7,061 bases of DNA from Bradyrhizobium sp. (GTDB lineage Bacteria > Pseudomonadota > Alphaproteobacteria > Rhizobiales > Xanthobacteraceae), in assembly GCA_025960445.1 (NCBI GenBank), contig JAICIT010000127.1, positions 1 to 7,061 of the forward strand, read 5' to 3'. Below the pieces are notes generated by a model, which did no database searches, was not told the DNA's origin, and saw nothing but the letters and a program-made list of their open reading frames with translations. Numbering within the stretch: position 1 is the stretch's first letter; the number at the start of each line of letters is the position of its first letter. Made by a program: the position numbers and the translations under genes. Shown piece by piece: positions 5,962 to 7,061 of the stretch.

Positions 5962-7061
5962 ATGACGGGCAGCATTGAAGCGGTGCCGGAACGCGAAGCG
6001 CTCGAAGCCATGGTCGCCGAAGCCGACACCGGCGGGCGCAAGCCAACTGGTTTTGAAAAGAAATACATTTTTGCCGTCTCGCTTGCCTGGGCGCTTTTCC
6101 AGCTTTGGTATGCGTCGCCGCTTCCTTACAAGCTCAATTTCGGCGTCGTCCAGGACGGGAAAGCGCGCGTCATCCACCTGTCGTTTGCTTTCCTGCTGGC
6201 GTTTGCCACCTTCCCCGCGCTGAAATCTTCACCGCGCAATCGAATCCCTGTGACCGACTGGATCCTTGCCGCGTTAGGCGTATGCGCCGCGGGCTATCTG
6301 CTCGTCTTCTACGATGAAATTTCCTTGCGCCCGGGCTTGCCGACATTGGCCGACGTAGTGATTTCGGTCATCGGCGTGGTTCTGCTGCTGGAAGCCGCAA
6401 GGCGCGCCGTCGGACCCGCACTCGCAATCATCGCCACGCTGATGCTGGTCTACATTTTCGCCGGCCCATGGCTGCCGGGAATGATGGGGCACAAGGGCGC
6501 GTCGCTTTCGCGCGTTGCTTCGCAGATGTGGCTCACCTCGGAAGGCATTTTCGGGGTGGCGCTTGGGGTATCGACAAACGTAGTGTTTTTCTTCGTGCTG
6601 TTCGGCAGCCTGTTGGAAAAGGCCGGCGCCGGGAATTATTTTATTCAGCTTGCCTTCGCCATGCTCGGCACCTTTCGAGGTGGCCCGGCGAAAGCAGGCG
6701 TGGTTGCGTCGGGCATGACCGGAATGATTTCCGGCTCCTCCATCGCCAATACGGTCATGACCGGCACCTTCACGATTCCGCTGATGAAACGCGTCGGCTA
6801 TTCGGCGGTGAAAGCCGGCGCCATTGAGGCTGCGGCGGGGGTCAACGGACAATTGATGCCGCCGGTGATGGGTGCGGCGGCGTTCCTGATCGCGGAGTAT
6901 GTCGGCATCAGCTATGCGGAAGTGGTCAAGCACGCCTTCCTGCCGGCGTTCCTGACCTATGGCGCGCTCTTCTACATCGTCGATATCGAGGCGGCGAAGC
7001 TTGGCCTGCGCGGCCTTCGACGGTCATCGACCGCGCCTGTCACCCAATCATTGCTCCGCGC
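5962..7061 (+). CDS. TRAP transporter fused permease, 4TM/12TM type (3' end missing)
   Basis: This is the membrane subunit that pairs with TAXI receptors, where the small DctQ-like and large DctM-like proteins are fused. The first 366 codons are visible and remain open to the window edge; the family is usually about 600-700 residues or longer. GGGGAAG at 5952-5958 precedes the ATG. Residues 1-34 are a charged cytoplasmic-looking leader. Hydrophobic spans start near 35, 71, 100 and 129, and more follow after 150. Family landmarks are LLEAARRAVGP at 142-152, the FFFVLFGSLLEKAG stretch, RGGPAKAGVVASG, GMISGSSIANTVMTGTFTIP from 254, and GQLMPPVMGAAAF further on, the signature of the DctM-like half that forms the elevator transport core. 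It follows the TAXI gene and the hairpin, so it probably belongs to the same operon. No frameshift is seen in the visible part. Confidence 0.94.
   Translation, partial: MTGSIEAVPEREALEAMVAEADTGGRKPTGFEKKYIFAVSLAWALFQLWYASPLPYKLNFGVVQDGKARVIHLSFAFLLAFATFPALKSSPRNRIPVTDWILAALGVCAAGYLLVFYDEISLRPGLPTLADVVISVIGVVLLLEAARRAVGPALAIIATLMLVYIFAGPWLPGMMGHKGASLSRVASQMWLTSEGIFGVALGVSTNVVFFFVLFGSLLEKAGAGNYFIQLAFAMLGTFRGGPAKAGVVASGMTGMISGSSIANTVMTGTFTIPLMKRVGYSAVKAGAIEAAAGVNGQLMPPVMGAAAFLIAEYVGISYAEVVKHAFLPAFLTYGALFYIVDIEAAKLGLRGLRRSSTAPVTQSLLR

Noticed and set aside
5375..6046. Antisense open frame across the end of the TAXI gene and start of the permease gene
   Set aside because: It runs through the terminator hairpin and two clear genes, with low-complexity Arg-rich translation.
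6274..6933. Antisense open frame of 219 codons inside the permease gene
   Set aside because: The + strand here encodes the continuous TRAP permease with conserved motifs; the antisense product is His/Arg/Gln-rich and unrecognisable.

Overview
The window is a gene-dense, GC-rich stretch with high third-position GC, strong Shine-Dalgarno sites and frequent TTG/GTG starts. Protein sequence styles fit an alphaproteobacterium of the Hyphomicrobiales (Bradyrhizobium-like); this is inference from sequence character, not a database match. All six recognisable genes are on the + strand. I see no tRNA, rRNA, insertion sequence, CRISPR array or phage gene.

Layout. (1) 3-959: the C-terminal three quarters of a phthalate-dioxygenase-type Rieske oxygenase alpha subunit; its Rieske domain lies before the window. 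(2) 994-2430: a glutamine-synthetase-superfamily ligase, 34 bases downstream, with a TTG start. (3) 2431-2621: an AT-richer non-coding stretch with short direct and inverted repeats, the likely control region. (4) 2622-3515: an RpiR/MurR-type regulator (HTH plus SIS domain). (5) 3512-4837: a class III PLP aminotransferase, overlapping the regulator by the four bases TTGA. (6) 4922-5896: a secreted TAXI-type TRAP substrate-binding protein. (7) 5906-5935: a strong stem-loop with a T-run. (8) 5962 to the window end: the fused TRAP permease, truncated by the window edge.

Taken together this looks like an uptake-and-catabolism locus for a nitrogen-containing organic compound. A TAXI-TRAP system imports a small, probably anionic or zwitterionic substrate. 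A class III aminotransferase, a ligase able to gamma-glutamylate an amine, and a Rieske oxygenase could process it, and an RpiR regulator controls some or all of the genes. The substrate cannot be read from the sequence. The most informative details are a Leu in the GS-like ligase where GlnA has its flap glutamate (arguing against plain ammonium as substrate), the pairing of that ligase with a Rieske oxygenase, and a terminator-like hairpin between the transporter's receptor and permease genes.
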